A DNA stretch of 64,000 bases from Bacteroidota bacterium (GCA_021796215.1 JAJYOK010000017.1:1-64000); one strand, 5' to 3'. Counted from the stretch's first letter, positions 16,412 through 27,296 are shown. The notes: generated from the letters alone by a model not told the origin. A program made the numbers and translations.

Positions 16412-17452
16412 ATGAGTTCAGAAAAATATATTGATCTGCGGAGCGATACAGTCACACGTCCGACAAAAGCAATGCGTGAAGCAATGGCAAATGCCGAAGT
16501 CGGTGACGACGTTTTCGGCGAAGATCCAACCGTGGTGAAGCTTCAGGAAAAAGTTGCCGCTCTTCTTGGAAAAGAAAAAGCGTTGTACGTTTCTTCCGGC
16601 GTGATGAGCAACCAGCTTGCAATCAAATCACAGACAGAACCCGGCGATGAAATCATTTGCGAGCAGGACGCGCATATTTTCAATTATGAAACTGCGGCGC
16701 CATCGCTTATCTCTTCCGTTCAAGTGAAAACGATTCCCGGCGTAAAAGGCGTGTTACGCGCTGAACAGCTTGTCACGGCGCTTCGTCCGAAAGTATATTA
16801 CATGCCCCGCTCACGCATGATCTGTTTGGAGAATACTCACAATCGCGCCGGTGGAACAATTTATCCGTTGGAAGAAATTAAGAAAATTTCTGCCTTCGCA
16901 CGGGCTAACGGCTTGCTCATGCATCTTGACGGCGCGCGATTATGGAACGCATGGGTCGCAACAGGAATTCATCCGAAAGAGTACGCACAATATTTCGATT
17001 CGGTGTCGGTCTGTTTTTCAAAAGGACTTGGCGCTCCGATCGGTTCGGCAATTACAGGAACTGCTGATTTCATTGAACGCGCACGCAAGTGGCGCAAAGT
17101 GTATGGCGGCGGAATGAGGCAAGCCGGCATTATTGCCGCCGGTGCGCTCTACGCTCTTAAACACAATGTGGAACGATTGAAAGAAGATCACGAGAAAGCT
17201 TCGTACTTCGCAAAGAAAATTTCCACATCTCCCAAGGTTCGTATTGATCTCGATACGGTACAGACCAACATCGTTCTTGTCAATGTTGAAGGTACTGGCA
17301 AACATCCTGATGAAATTATTGCAGCATTAAAATCAAAAGGACTGCTGGTTTCGTTCGGAACATACACGAGCATTCGTGCAGTGATGCATCTTGATGTCTC
17401 AATGGAAGAAGCGAAACGGGCAGCCGATATTTTTGTTTCAACAGTGAATTAA
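16412..17452 (+). CDS. ltaE: Low-specificity L-threonine aldolase
   Basis: A 346-residue PLP enzyme of the beta-eliminating lyase family that splits L-threonine or allo-threonine into glycine and acetaldehyde. It begins with the typical [20 protein letters not shown] and [10 protein letters not shown] bind the cofactor, and the PLP lysine lies in [14 protein letters not shown]. The start is ATG 16412, eight bases after AAAGGAAG; an earlier in-frame TTG at 16385 is less likely. Length is normal. Confidence 0.93.
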   Translation: MSSEKYIDLRSDTVTRPTKAMREAMANAEVGDDVFGEDPTVVKLQEKVAALLGKEKALYVSSGVMSNQLAIKSQTEPGDEIICEQDAHIFNYETAAPSLISSVQVKTIPGVKGVLRAEQLVTALRPKVYYMPRSRMICLENTHNRAGGTIYPLEEIKKISAFARANGLLMHLDGARLWNAWVATGIHPKEYAQYFDSVSVCFSKGLGAPIGSAITGTADFIERARKWRKVYGGGMRQAGIIAAGALYALKHNVERLKEDHEKASYFAKKISTSPKVRIDLDTVQTNIVLVNVEGTGKHPDEIIAALKSKGLLVSFGTYTSIRAVMHLDVSMEEAKRAADIFVSTVN

Positions 17453-17459
17453 TGAAGGA

Positions 17460-17505
17460 TCGTTGGATTGATAACATTAATTTCCACTATCCAATAATCC
17501 ATCGA
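17460..17505. repeat. Dispersed TGGATTG / CAATCC repeat
   Basis: TTGGATTGATAA faces TATCCAATAATCCA with about 15 bases between. Similar blocks lie at 20945-21006 and 27297-27362. Confidence 0.5.
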
Positions 17506-17545
17506 TCTATTTTCCATCGTTGACGTAGTGGCAAGAAAAATATAA

Positions 17546-18007
17546 ATGGACAAGATTGTTTTCAAACACCGCATTCAGCTTTCCGTCCGCAATTATGAAA
17601 TTGACTGGCAGGGCATCGTCCATAATGCCGTGTATCTTCATTATTTTGAAACGGGCCGCGTTCAATATTTGACAGACATCGGTGCAGTGGTGGATATCAA
17701 TTCCATTAACAGCAATTCCAAGGTCGTCCTTGTGCGAAATGAAATTGATTACAAAATGCCGGCACGATTCCGGGACACGCTCAATGTGTACTCAAGAATA
17801 TCGGCAATACGAAAGACAAGCTTTGACTTCGAAGGCATTCTCGAAAATGATGCCACGAAAGAAATTGTTGGTGAAAATAAAGCAATCCATGTGTGGCTTG
17901 ATCCGCGCACGAATAAGCCAACGCCTGTGCCGCAGGATTTCAGAAATCTCGTCCGGAAATTCGAAGGCGATCATTGCAGGATAGAACCATATACAATTAT
18001 CGTTTAA
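17546..18007 (+). CDS. Hotdog-fold acyl-CoA thioesterase (YbgC/4HBT family)
   Basis: A 153-residue single hotdog-fold protein. The helix start YEIDWQGIVHNAVYLHYFE (residues 17-35) matches the 4-hydroxybenzoyl-CoA thioesterase family, with the catalytic Asp at residue 20. Substrate cannot be told from the sequence; short-chain or aromatic acyl-CoAs are typical. The start is ATG 17546. It lies between the threonine aldolase and trpE without close coupling to either. Confidence 0.85.
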   Translation: MDKIVFKHRIQLSVRNYEIDWQGIVHNAVYLHYFETGRVQYLTDIGAVVDINSINSNSKVVLVRNEIDYKMPARFRDTLNVYSRISAIRKTSFDFEGILENDATKEIVGENKAIHVWLDPRTNKPTPVPQDFRNLVRKFEGDHCRIEPYTIIV

Positions 18008-18053
18008 TAATAACTTTGTGCCTCAGTGCCTTCGTGGTTAAAAGGATTTTACA

Positions 18054-19559
18054 GTGACATCATTTGAAGAATTTAAAAAACTAACAGCAAGCGGAAACAT
18101 TATTCCGGTTTATGAAGAATTGCTTGCGGATACTGAAACGCCTGTTTCTGTTTATCTTAAAGTGAAAGATGAAAGCCGCTATTCATTTTTGTTTGAAAGC
18201 GTGGAAGGCGGCGAAAAGGTCGGCCGCTACACCTTCATCGGCTACAATCCTTTTATGATTTTTGAAATCAAAGGAAAAAAATTCTCAATCACTCCACGGC
18301 ACGACGACGTTGCTGTTTTGCCTCGTCTTACAGAACCATCAATGCATCCGTTGGATGCGCTGAAAAAGATTTTTGCACACTGCAAGACTGTACCGATTCC
18401 CGGATTGCCGCGATTTACCGGCGGTGCAGTGGGTTACTTCGGTTATGAGACAATTCAGCTTGTCGAAGAAATCCCTTCGGTCGCTCACGATGAGCTTGGC
18501 TTGAACGATGCAACGCTGATGTTCTTCGACACCTTGCTCGTTTTTGATGCGGTCAAGCGAAAAGTCGCTCTTATTGCCAACGCCTATATTCCCGAAGACG
18601 CAACGGAATCAGTATTGCGGAAAGAATATGACAAAGCGGAAGTGGAGATTTATCGGCTCAAAGAGATTTTGAAAAAACAAATCACCGACGAATTCCCGCC
18701 TGCGCAAATCGGCGCCGTCGAAAAAGAAATGAGCAGGGAAACATATTTCCAAATCGTTGAAAAAGCAAAACGCTACATTGTCGAAGGAGACATCTTTCAG
18801 GTTGTTCCTTCACAAAGAATGCGCGCAAAGTTTTCCGGTGATCCGTTCAATATTTACCGAATGCTTCGTGTGGTCAATCCTTCGCCATATTTGTATTTTA
18901 TTAACATGGATGGCGTGAATATTATCGGTTCATCTCCGGAACTTTTAGTGCGCGTTGAACAACGAACGGTCGAAACCCGTCCGATTGCCGGAACACGCAG
19001 GCGCGGCGCTTCACCGGAAGAAGACCAGCGCATTGAACAGGAATTACTGTCGGACGAAAAAGAGCGCGCAGAACATTTGATGCTCGTTGATTTAGGAAGA
19101 AATGATATCGGACGCATCAGTGAATTCGGTTCTGTGGCAGTCACACAGTTCATGGTGATAGAAAAATATTCTCACGTTATGCACATCGTATCAAATGTGC
19201 AAGGCACACTGCGGAAAGGCATGACTGCGCTTGATGCATTGTACTCGTGTTTTCCTGCCGGAACATTGACCGGCGCACCGAAAATTCGCGCGATGGAAAT
19301 TATTGCTGAGCTTGAACCGGTGAAACGCGGAGTGTACGGCGGCGCAATCGGTTATTTAGACTTTTCCGGGAATCTTGATTCGTGTATTGCTATCCGCACG
19401 ATTGTGGTAAAAGATAACGCTGCGTATTTTCAAGCCGGAGGCGGCGTGGTGTTTGATTCTGTTCCTGAAAATGAATATCAGGAAACGATTGATAAAATGT
19501 CAGCAACTGTTCAGGCAGTGCAAATGTCCGGCGGGGAAGTTGCGTTGGAGCGGCAATGA
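18054..19559 (+). CDS. trpE: Anthranilate synthase component I
   Basis: A 501-residue chorismate-binding enzyme that makes anthranilate from chorismate using ammonia supplied by TrpG. Residues about 25-170 form the N-terminal domain. The chorismate domain holds FQVVPSQR, GSSPELLVR, ETRPIAGTRRRG, LVDLGRNDIGR, GTLTGAPKIRAME and GGAIGYLDFSG, all diagnostic. The start is GTG 18054 with AAAGGA eight bases before. The stop overlaps trpG (ATGA). No trp leader peptide or attenuator is visible in the short upstream gap. PabB is the alternative reading, but the residue pattern favours TrpE. Confidence 0.93.
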   Translation: MTSFEEFKKLTASGNIIPVYEELLADTETPVSVYLKVKDESRYSFLFESVEGGEKVGRYTFIGYNPFMIFEIKGKKFSITPRHDDVAVLPRLTEPSMHPLDALKKIFAHCKTVPIPGLPRFTGGAVGYFGYETIQLVEEIPSVAHDELGLNDATLMFFDTLLVFDAVKRKVALIANAYIPEDATESVLRKEYDKAEVEIYRLKEILKKQITDEFPPAQIGAVEKEMSRETYFQIVEKAKRYIVEGDIFQVVPSQRMRAKFSGDPFNIYRMLRVVNPSPYLYFINMDGVNIIGSSPELLVRVEQRTVETRPIAGTRRRGASPEEDQRIEQELLSDEKERAEHLMLVDLGRNDIGRISEFGSVAVTQFMVIEKYSHVMHIVSNVQGTLRKGMTALDALYSCFPAGTLTGAPKIRAMEIIAELEPVKRGVYGGAIGYLDFSGNLDSCIAIRTIVVKDNAAYFQAGGGVVFDSVPENEYQETIDKMSATVQAVQMSGGEVALERQ

Positions 19560-20125
19560 TTCTTGTTCTTGACAACTACGATTCATTCACCTACAATCTG
19601 GTTCAGTATCTCGGAGAGCTGGGCGCAGAAATGACTGTAGCGCGCAATGATAAAATCACGATTGCTGAAGTCGGAAAATTGAAACCCGATGCAATTGTCA
19701 TTTCTCCCGGTCCCTGTACGCCCAATGACGCCGGAATAACGCTTGAATTGATTACGCACTTTCACAAATCGGTTCCGATTTTAGGTGTCTGTTTGGGTCA
19801 TCAATCAATTGGGCAGACATTCGGCGGCAAGGTAGTCAAAGCTCCGGCTGTCGTTCACGGAAAAACCGCGACGATCGAACATTCCGGCAAAGGAATTTTT
19901 CGCAACGTTCCAAATAAATTCACAGCGGCGCGTTATCATTCATTGGTTGTATCTAAAGAACATTTCCCCGAAAAGCTCGATATTACGGCGTGGACTGATG
20001 ACGGCGTAATTATGGGAATTCAACACAAAGAATTTCCAATGTTCGGAGTTCAATTCCATCCGGAATCAATCGCCACAGAGTTTGGGAAAATAATTCTTGA
20101 AAATTTCTTGAAGAAAAAATACTGA
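19556..20125 (+). CDS. trpG: Anthranilate synthase component II (glutamine amidotransferase)
   Basis: A 189-residue class I glutamine amidotransferase that feeds ammonia to TrpE. It starts with the family hallmark DNYDSFTYNLVQYL. The nucleophile Cys is in GVCLGHQ, and the His/Glu pair is in QFHPESI near the C-terminus. The gene overlaps trpE by four bases. It may also serve PabB in folate synthesis, as in many bacteria with one such subunit. Confidence 0.95.
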   Translation: MILVLDNYDSFTYNLVQYLGELGAEMTVARNDKITIAEVGKLKPDAIVISPGPCTPNDAGITLELITHFHKSVPILGVCLGHQSIGQTFGGKVVKAPAVVHGKTATIEHSGKGIFRNVPNKFTAARYHSLVVSKEHFPEKLDITAWTDDGVIMGIQHKEFPMFGVQFHPESIATEFGKIILENFLKKKY

Positions 20126-20195
20126 AAGGCTTTACAAACAAGAAAATGGCTCCCTCCTTGAGAATAGAGTCCATTTGTTAACTGAAAGGAAGAAG

Positions 20196-20906
20196 ATGAC
20201 AACAAAAAAAACTACACATGACATTTTTCAAGACAAAGAAATCGGGCAGCTTCTTACGACCCAGCAAGATATGTGGCGGGTGTTCCGCGTGATGGCGGAA
20301 TTTGTGGAAGGATTTGATACGTTTTCAAAACTTGGACCGTGTGTTACGCTGTTCGGTTCTGCCCGCACCAAACCCGGCACGCCGCATTATGAGCTTGCAC
20401 GGCAAACTGCAAAAGAACTTGTGAAGGTTGGTTACGGTGTCATTTCCGGCGGCGGACCCGGAATCATGGAAGCCGCGAACAAGGGAGCGAAAGAAGCGGG
20501 CGGCGCTTCGGTTGGAATAAATATTGATCTGCCGTTTGAACAGAAAGCGAATGATTATATTGATCATGACAAGCTTTTATCCTTCAGGCATTTTTTTGTC
20601 AGAAAAGTTATGTTTGTAAAATACGCACAAGGCGTTATCGTTCTTCCCGGCGGCTTCGGCACACTCGATGAATTCTTTGAAGTGGTGACGCTGGTGCAAA
20701 CGAAAAAAACGAAGCCGTTTCCAATTATTCTGATGGGAAAAGATTATTGGAGCGGATTGATGGAGTGGGTGAAAACGAGAATGCTTGAAGAAGGAACTAT
20801 TTCTGAAAAAGATTTGGGTCTCTTCGTTGAAACCGACGACCCCAAAAAAGCAGCGAAGACAATCAAAGATTATCACAAGAAAGACGGAAACCGGCCGAAC
20901 TTCTAA
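20196..20906 (+). CDS. LOG family protein (TIGR00730-type Rossmann fold)
   Basis: A 236-residue protein of the lysine-decarboxylase-like LOG family, whose characterised members release free cytokinins or remove the ribose phosphate from nucleoside monophosphates (PpnN-like). The signatures GGGPGIMEAANKGA and PGGFGTLDEFFE carry the substrate-binding Arg/Glu pattern. The start is ATG 20196, seven bases after AAAGGAAG. A longer relative lies at 40503-41372. Confidence 0.9.
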   Translation: MTTKKTTHDIFQDKEIGQLLTTQQDMWRVFRVMAEFVEGFDTFSKLGPCVTLFGSARTKPGTPHYELARQTAKELVKVGYGVISGGGPGIMEAANKGAKEAGGASVGINIDLPFEQKANDYIDHDKLLSFRHFFVRKVMFVKYAQGVIVLPGGFGTLDEFFEVVTLVQTKKTKPFPIILMGKDYWSGLMEWVKTRMLEEGTISEKDLGLFVETDDPKKAAKTIKDYHKKDGNRPNF

Positions 20907-20944
20907 GTCTGCTTGTATGAACGAGAAATTGTTGTCGAACCGAC

Positions 20945-21006
20945 GAATGGATTGATGGAGCAATGGAAGTCTTTGTAATCAGTAATCCAATTATCCAACA
21001 ATCCGG
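20945..21006. repeat. Dispersed TGGATTG / CAATCC repeat
   Basis: AATGGATTGATGGAG faces TCCAATTATCCAACAATCC. It is the same class as 17460-17505 and 27297-27362 and sits directly upstream of polX. Confidence 0.55.
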
Positions 21007-21072
21007 TTTTCTCATGTGTTAGAGGTGATGTTGCTATGCGGGATAACTTTGTCGAGAAGAAAGGAGGCTGCC

Positions 21073-22824
21073 ATGGATAAGAATCGAGTTGCAGAAATTC
21101 TAGATGAGATTGGAACGCTCCTCGAATTGAAAGGAGAGAATCCATTCAAATGCCGGGCGTATCATAACGCATCCCGCACGATTGCCGGACTTACTGTGGA
21201 CATCAGGACGCTTGTCGAATCCGGCGAGATTCGGAACATTAAAGGGATCGGCGAAGCGATTGCAGAGAGAATAAAAGAACTTGTGCTGACCGAAAAGTCT
21301 GAATATTATGATGAACTGAAATCTTCGCTTCCTGAAGGCTTGATGAAGATGCTTTCAATTCAAGGCGTCGGTCCAAAAAAAGTGAAACTCCTGTACGAAA
21401 AATTGAAAATCAAAAGCGTTGAAGAATTGGAGAAAGCTTGCAAGGCAGGAAAGCTTGGTAATCTGGAGGGATTCGGCAAGAAAACAGAAGAAAATATTCT
21501 TGCCGGAATAGAAGCGCTTCGGAAACGGAGCACGAAATCATTGTATTCGACAGCCGAACTTTCTGCGCGGCGGATGTTTGATGTTGTTGCAAAGCAGCCC
21601 GGCATTATTCGCGCTGAAATTGCCGGTAGCTTGCGAAGAAGAAAGGAAACCATCGGCGACATTGATATTGTTGTGAGCGCACGGCGGACTGCGGTAAAAG
21701 CAATTATGAAATCGTTCACTACTCATGGTGACGTTGAGCGAATCACGGGAGAAGGAGAAACAAAATCGAGCGTCGTACTCAAGTCAGGAATTAATTGCGA
21801 CCTTCGCGTCGTTGACGATTCGGAATTTCCTTTTGCGCTGAACTATTTTACCGGAAGCAAAGAGCACAATGTCCGTATGCGTTCGCGTGCGAAAGAATAT
21901 GGATTGAGCCTGAATGAATATGGCTTCTCAAAATTAGACGCGACTGAAAAACGCGGGAAAGCGAAAAAAGTTGTTGCCTGCAAAACAGAAGATGATATTT
22001 ATGGCGCGCTTGACTTGGCGTATGTTCCGCCGGAGCTTCGTGAAGATACAGGTGAAATAGAAGCAGCGGAGAAAAATTCTCTTCCGAACTTGGTAGAGGA
22101 AAAAGATATTTGCGGCACATTTCATTGCCATACAAATTACAGCGACGGCTCGAACACGCTTCTTGAAATGGCTGAAGCGGCGAAAAAACTGGGCTGGCAG
22201 TATTTAGGCATTGCCGACCATAGCAAAGTCGCTGCGTATGCAAATGGTTTATCTGAAGAACGAGTGAAAAAGCAGCACAAAGAGATTGACGGACTGAATC
22301 AAAAGTGGGGTAACTTCCGTATTTACAAAGGCACTGAAGTTGACATTCTTTCGAACGGAGATTTGGATTTTAACGATAAAACTCTTGCTTTGTTCGACTA
22401 CGTTGTCGCATCTGTTCACAGCAGCTTCAAAATGTCTGAAGCAGAAATGACGAAACGAATTATCAAAGCGCTTAAAAATAAATACGTGACTATGCTTGGG
22501 CATCCGACCGGAAGATTGCTGCTGCAGCGTGATAATTATCCGATTGACATGATTGCTGTGATTAATGCGGCAGCGGATTATGGAAAGATTATCGAGATCA
22601 ATGCACACCCGATGCGCCTGGACTTAGATTGGCGGCTTTGTTCGTACGCCAAGAAAAAAAATGTGAAGATTTCAATTAACCCTGATGCACACGTTACCGA
22701 CGGATTAGCCGATGTGCATTACGGTGTTGGCATTGCGCGCAAAGGGTGGCTCGAAAACAAAGATGTGATCAACACTCTCAATCTCAAACAAATGAATAAA
22801 TTTCTCGAATCGTTACGCCCATAG
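21073..22824 (+). CDS. polX: DNA polymerase/3'-5' exonuclease PolX
   Basis: A 583-residue family X polymerase acting in gap-filling DNA repair. The order is an N-terminal helix-hairpin-helix 8-kDa-like domain (1-80), HhH motifs (GVGPKKVKLLY, GFGKKTEENI), and a palm with GSLRRRKETIGDIDIVV carrying the metal-binding aspartates. A C-terminal PHP phosphoesterase domain from about residue 350 (FHCHTNYSDG, GIADHS, GTEVDIL, INPDAH) should provide exonuclease activity. The start is MDKNRV, eight bases after AAAGGAGG. A sequence TAACTTTG at 21044-21051 would be a good -7 element, though its -33 partner is weak. Confidence 0.95.
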   Translation: MDKNRVAEILDEIGTLLELKGENPFKCRAYHNASRTIAGLTVDIRTLVESGEIRNIKGIGEAIAERIKELVLTEKSEYYDELKSSLPEGLMKMLSIQGVGPKKVKLLYEKLKIKSVEELEKACKAGKLGNLEGFGKKTEENILAGIEALRKRSTKSLYSTAELSARRMFDVVAKQPGIIRAEIAGSLRRRKETIGDIDIVVSARRTAVKAIMKSFTTHGDVERITGEGETKSSVVLKSGINCDLRVVDDSEFPFALNYFTGSKEHNVRMRSRAKEYGLSLNEYGFSKLDATEKRGKAKKVVACKTEDDIYGALDLAYVPPELREDTGEIEAAEKNSLPNLVEEKDICGTFHCHTNYSDGSNTLLEMAEAAKKLGWQYLGIADHSKVAAYANGLSEERVKKQHKEIDGLNQKWGNFRIYKGTEVDILSNGDLDFNDKTLALFDYVVASVHSSFKMSEAEMTKRIIKALKNKYVTMLGHPTGRLLLQRDNYPIDMIAVINAAADYGKIIEINAHPMRLDLDWRLCSYAKKKNVKISINPDAHVTDGLADVHYGVGIARKGWLENKDVINTLNLKQMNKFLESLRP

Positions 22825-22860
22825 AACATTTTTATTGACTGATTTTAAACTGGAGCAGCT

Positions 22861-23466
22861 ATGAATACTTATCGCAGACCCTATCTTGGCGGATTAATAC
22901 TAATTACACTTGGGGTTTTATTCTTGCTCGACACGCTCAACATTGCAGATTTCGGCGACCTCATATCAACATACTGGCCGTTGATTCTTATCTTTGTCGG
23001 CTTTAGTATTTTGGCAAGGAACAGGCATCGCCCGCTGAAAATCAGTACTGAAGAGGAAGCCGCCGCGTCATTTTCCAGTGAGCATCAACAATCAGATGCT
23101 TCAGCGGTCCGGTCTTCTTCGGTATTTGGCGATGTTGATCTGAAATTTTCGTCAAAAGATTTCCACGGCGGCTCGATTTCGAACGTCTTTGGCGATACTA
23201 ATGTTGATTTATCAGAAATCGCTCTTGCCGATGGCGAGCATCTTCTTAAAGTTGACGGCGTTTTCGGCGACTTGCATATACTCGTTCCGAAAGATATTGA
23301 AATCTATGTCGGAGGGAAATCGGTGTTCGGCGATGTAAGGGTTCTGGGAAATTTGAAAACCGGATTTGGACAGGAAATTAACTACTCAAGCGAGAACTAT
23401 GGAACTGCAACAAAAAAACTTCGCTTGTACGCACATCAGGTATTCGGCGACGTTCGGATTTGGTGA
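22861..23466 (+). CDS. LiaF-like membrane protein
   Basis: A 201-residue protein with two N-terminal membrane helices (about residues 8-28 and 36-53) in the DUF5668-type hairpin, a linker, and a C-terminal right-handed beta domain with four VFGDVDL/VFGDTNV/VFGDLHI/VFGDVRV repeats. This is the layout of LiaF and cell-wall-active antibiotic response proteins. LiaF restrains a two-component envelope sensor in Firmicutes. No histidine kinase lies nearby, so the role here is open. Confidence 0.82.
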   Translation: MNTYRRPYLGGLILITLGVLFLLDTLNIADFGDLISTYWPLILIFVGFSILARNRHRPLKISTEEEAAASFSSEHQQSDASAVRSSSVFGDVDLKFSSKDFHGGSISNVFGDTNVDLSEIALADGEHLLKVDGVFGDLHILVPKDIEIYVGGKSVFGDVRVLGNLKTGFGQEINYSSENYGTATKKLRLYAHQVFGDVRIW

Positions 23467-23502
23467 ATCATTATTGCATAGTTGTTGTGAGGTAGAAAAG
23501 CC

Positions 23503-24417
23503 ATGATTGCATATTCAATTAATCAGCAAATAAAGCAAAGCCTCGTTGACGAAAACTATCTCAACGGAATGAAGGAGTCGTTTGCGCTTCTCCGAAAAAC
23601 TTCCGACGCTTTGGTTGCGGATTTGGCGAAATCATATATTGAGTCGCTGCAAAAATATTCTCAGGTAACGCGGGGAAGCCTAAATCAATTTCTTTCCACA
23701 CCGATCAAATCTGATGATGAAGAAATTCGCCGTATCATCAAAGATAATTTTGAGAGATTTGCCGAACAATACTTTGACATGCTGAATACCGGCGTTCAAC
23801 GTTCATGGCAGTCACGTGTGGTCACCGACCCCGCGCTTTTTACCAATCACGACAAAAAGGTAAAGAAACTCTTTTCAGCCGGTAAGAAGCTTCTCGCTCA
23901 ATATGGAATTATTTCAGGAAAGGTTCCCTCAGCAGTTTTTGAAAGTGTCTTTATTTTCCCGACAGCTCAAGGGCTCTCTCATTTGAACAAAGTTATTAAC
24001 ACGTTGCCCGACGGAGAATTTGAATATCTTAACTCGTCTGCTGCGAGAGGCGCAGCTCTCGAACGAATAGTGCATGAGACCGGCGTGCAGCCGACAAACA
24101 TTGTAAAAAACGGGACAGCAGCACAATGGGGAATTACTTTCTATCCGAAACAACGGGAAACATTTGCAGAATTTGAAACGAAATGTGCCGACCTGTTTGC
24201 ACGGATTTCTTCCGAGTTGAACATTCAACACCTTGCCTTGTGGAAACGACTGCTCGGACTCGGCACCGGTCCTTTGTATTCAATCCGCCTTACAATTATT
24301 CCTGACATGCAAATGGTAACAGAAATCGTTCGCTGGCTAGCAGAAAAAGCGGATAGCGAAATGCGCGCAAGTATCATCACCAACGGAGGTTTGGTAGTCA
24401 AAGAAATTTTATGGTGA
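23503..24417 (+). CDS. Conserved-looking hypothetical protein
   Basis: I do not recognise this 304-residue protein. It has no signal peptide or clear membrane segment. Residues 1-150 look helical; the rest alternates strands and helices, ending in an IRLTIIPD...ASIITNGG stretch. The start ATG 23503 follows GAGGTAG. Its end overlaps the start of nth by seven bases, so it is translated together with nth. This hints at a cytoplasmic role, possibly in DNA metabolism, but nothing in the sequence proves it. Confidence 0.7.
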   Translation: MIAYSINQQIKQSLVDENYLNGMKESFALLRKTSDALVADLAKSYIESLQKYSQVTRGSLNQFLSTPIKSDDEEIRRIIKDNFERFAEQYFDMLNTGVQRSWQSRVVTDPALFTNHDKKVKKLFSAGKKLLAQYGIISGKVPSAVFESVFIFPTAQGLSHLNKVINTLPDGEFEYLNSSAARGAALERIVHETGVQPTNIVKNGTAAQWGITFYPKQRETFAEFETKCADLFARISSELNIQHLALWKRLLGLGTGPLYSIRLTIIPDMQMVTEIVRWLAEKADSEMRASIITNGGLVVKEILW

Positions 24418-25151
24418 GCGAGCAGAACAAAGCGCGTCAGATGGATTCCACCTTGGAGGTGGAATCCATCCTAATCGAACCGCCGCAAGAAAAGAATGAA
24501 CGAGCCTTTAAAATTGAGCAATACCTTCGCCGCACTTATCCCAATCCGGTCATCGCTCTTGAATTCACTACACCGCTGCAGCTTCTCGTCGCCGTGATCC
24601 TTTCTGCACAGTGCACCGATGTTCGCGTGAACATTGTGACAAAAGAACTGTTCAGAAAATATCGGACCGCAAAAGAGTTTGCAAATGCGAACCGGTTAGA
24701 ATTGGAGCAGGAAATTCATTCTACCGGTTTTTATAAGAGCAAAGCTAAAAATATTATTTCGTGCTGCCAAACGCTGATAGAAAGATATGGCGGCGAAGTG
24801 CCGCAGACAATGAAAGAATTAACGGCGTTAGCCGGCGTTGGTAGAAAAACAGCCAACTGCGTGCTTGGCGGATGTTTCAATATTCCTTCCGGCATTGTTG
24901 TTGATACGCACGTAAGGCGGCTTGCCAATCGTCTCGGGTTAACAGATCAAGATGATCCGGAAAAAATTGAAGCTGATTTGATGAAATTCATACCAAAGAA
25001 AGACTGGATTCATTTCGGCAATGCGCTTATTCAGCATGGACGAAAAGTTTGCGTCGCACGAAAGCCATTATGCGCGGAATGTGTTTTGAAAGATTTATGT
25101 CCATCAGCATTTACTATTGTAGGTCGCAGCGGCGCTCCAACCTACAAATAA
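24411..25151 (+). CDS. nth: Endonuclease III
   Basis: A 246-residue base-excision glycosylase/AP lyase removing oxidised pyrimidines. SAQCTDVRVN, the HhH motif LAGVGRKTANCVL with the catalytic Lys, and VVDTHVRRL with the catalytic Asp are intact. The [4Fe-4S] ligands are the four Cys of CVARKPLCAECVLKDLC. It is about 35 residues longer than E. coli Nth. The extra residues are encoded at both ends, and both extensions contain DNA palindromes (24440-24470 and 25117-25147), so they probably come from repeat insertion. Confidence 0.95.
   Translation: MVSEQNKARQMDSTLEVESILIEPPQEKNERAFKIEQYLRRTYPNPVIALEFTTPLQLLVAVILSAQCTDVRVNIVTKELFRKYRTAKEFANANRLELEQEIHSTGFYKSKAKNIISCCQTLIERYGGEVPQTMKELTALAGVGRKTANCVLGGCFNIPSGIVVDTHVRRLANRLGLTDQDDPEKIEADLMKFIPKKDWIHFGNALIQHGRKVCVARKPLCAECVLKDLCPSAFTIVGRSGAPTYK
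24440..24470. repeat. Perfect palindrome in the nth 5' coding end
   Basis: GATGGATTCCACC and its exact complement GGTGGAATCCATC flank the loop TTGGA. It lies within codons 10-20 of nth and encodes part of a non-conserved N-terminal extension. Confidence 0.9.
25117..25147. repeat. Palindrome in the nth 3' coding end
   Basis: TTGTAGGT pairs with ACCTACAA around a GC-rich 15-base centre that itself has GCGC symmetry. It encodes the last residues of nth after the iron-sulfur Cys motif (IVGRSGAPTY), which are not part of the family. Confidence 0.8.
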
Positions 25152-25166
25152 ACAAGGAGAAAAATA

Positions 25167-25718
25167 ATGACTCGCGATGAAACTCTGAACATTCTTTTTG
25201 AATACACCAAAAGCGACAGTTTACGCAAGCACGCATTTGCCGTCGAATCTGCAATGCGGGCGTATGCACGGAAGTTCGGTCAGAACGAAGAAGAATGGGG
25301 CATTACCGGTTTGATCCACGATTTCGATTATGAAATGTATCCGACCGCACCTGATCATCCGTTGAAAGGCTCAGAGATTTTGAAATCGAAAGGCTATTCG
25401 GACGAAATCAGAACGGCTATTTTAGGACATGCTTCGTACACTAACGTTCCTCGTGAGTCGCAGATGGCGAAGGCGCTCTTTGCCTGCGACGAGTTGTGCG
25501 GCTTCATCACCGCCTGTACGCTTGTTCGCCCGAATAAAAAAATTGCTGAGCTGGAAGTAAGTTCTGTGAAAAAGAAAATGAAAGACAAAGCGTTTGCACG
25601 AAACGTGAGAAGGAAAGACATCATAAGCGGGGCAGAAGAGTTAGGCATTCCGCTCGATGAGCATATTCAATTTGTTATTGATGCGATGAAGGCAAATGCG
25701 GAAGCGCTGGGGTTATAA
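25167..25718 (+). CDS. HD domain-containing phosphohydrolase
   Basis: A 183-residue protein with an HD-type metal site: the first His in LRKHAFAVE, HD in GLIHDFDYEM, and a later His in LGHASY. The family includes HDIG proteins acting on nucleotides or phosphoesters; the substrate is not evident. ATG 25167 follows AAGGAG. It comes 15 bases after nth and probably shares its transcript. Confidence 0.85.
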   Translation: MTRDETLNILFEYTKSDSLRKHAFAVESAMRAYARKFGQNEEEWGITGLIHDFDYEMYPTAPDHPLKGSEILKSKGYSDEIRTAILGHASYTNVPRESQMAKALFACDELCGFITACTLVRPNKKIAELEVSSVKKKMKDKAFARNVRRKDIISGAEELGIPLDEHIQFVIDAMKANAEALGL

Positions 25719-25791
25719 TCACGCAGAGCCGCAAAGAAGCGAAGAATCCTCTGAAATGTTTTCCTTAATGTCTTTGCAGCTTTGCGTGAGT
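25719..25791. repeat. Imperfect inverted repeat (CACGCAAAGC class)
   Basis: TCACGCAGAGCCGCAAAGA faces TCTTTGCAGCTTTGCGTGA with about 33 bases between. It lies between the convergent HD and tyrosine phenol-lyase genes. Fragments of a similar sequence (CTTTGTGCCTCAGTGCC, GCGTCTTTGTAACTTAG) precede trpE and glcD. Confidence 0.7.
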
Positions 25792-25800
25792 TAAGAATGT

Positions 25801-27234
<1,434 letters not shown>

Positions 27235-27296
27235 CTAAAAGTGAATTGCTGAAAATGTACGGATTTTAGCTTCCATGTTCAAGAAAAGACCTGGAT

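Noticed and set aside
17453-18053. trp attenuator or leader peptide before trpE
   Set aside because: The gap before trpE is only 46 bases, holds a relic of a dispersed repeat, and has no Trp-rich short frame or alternative hairpins.
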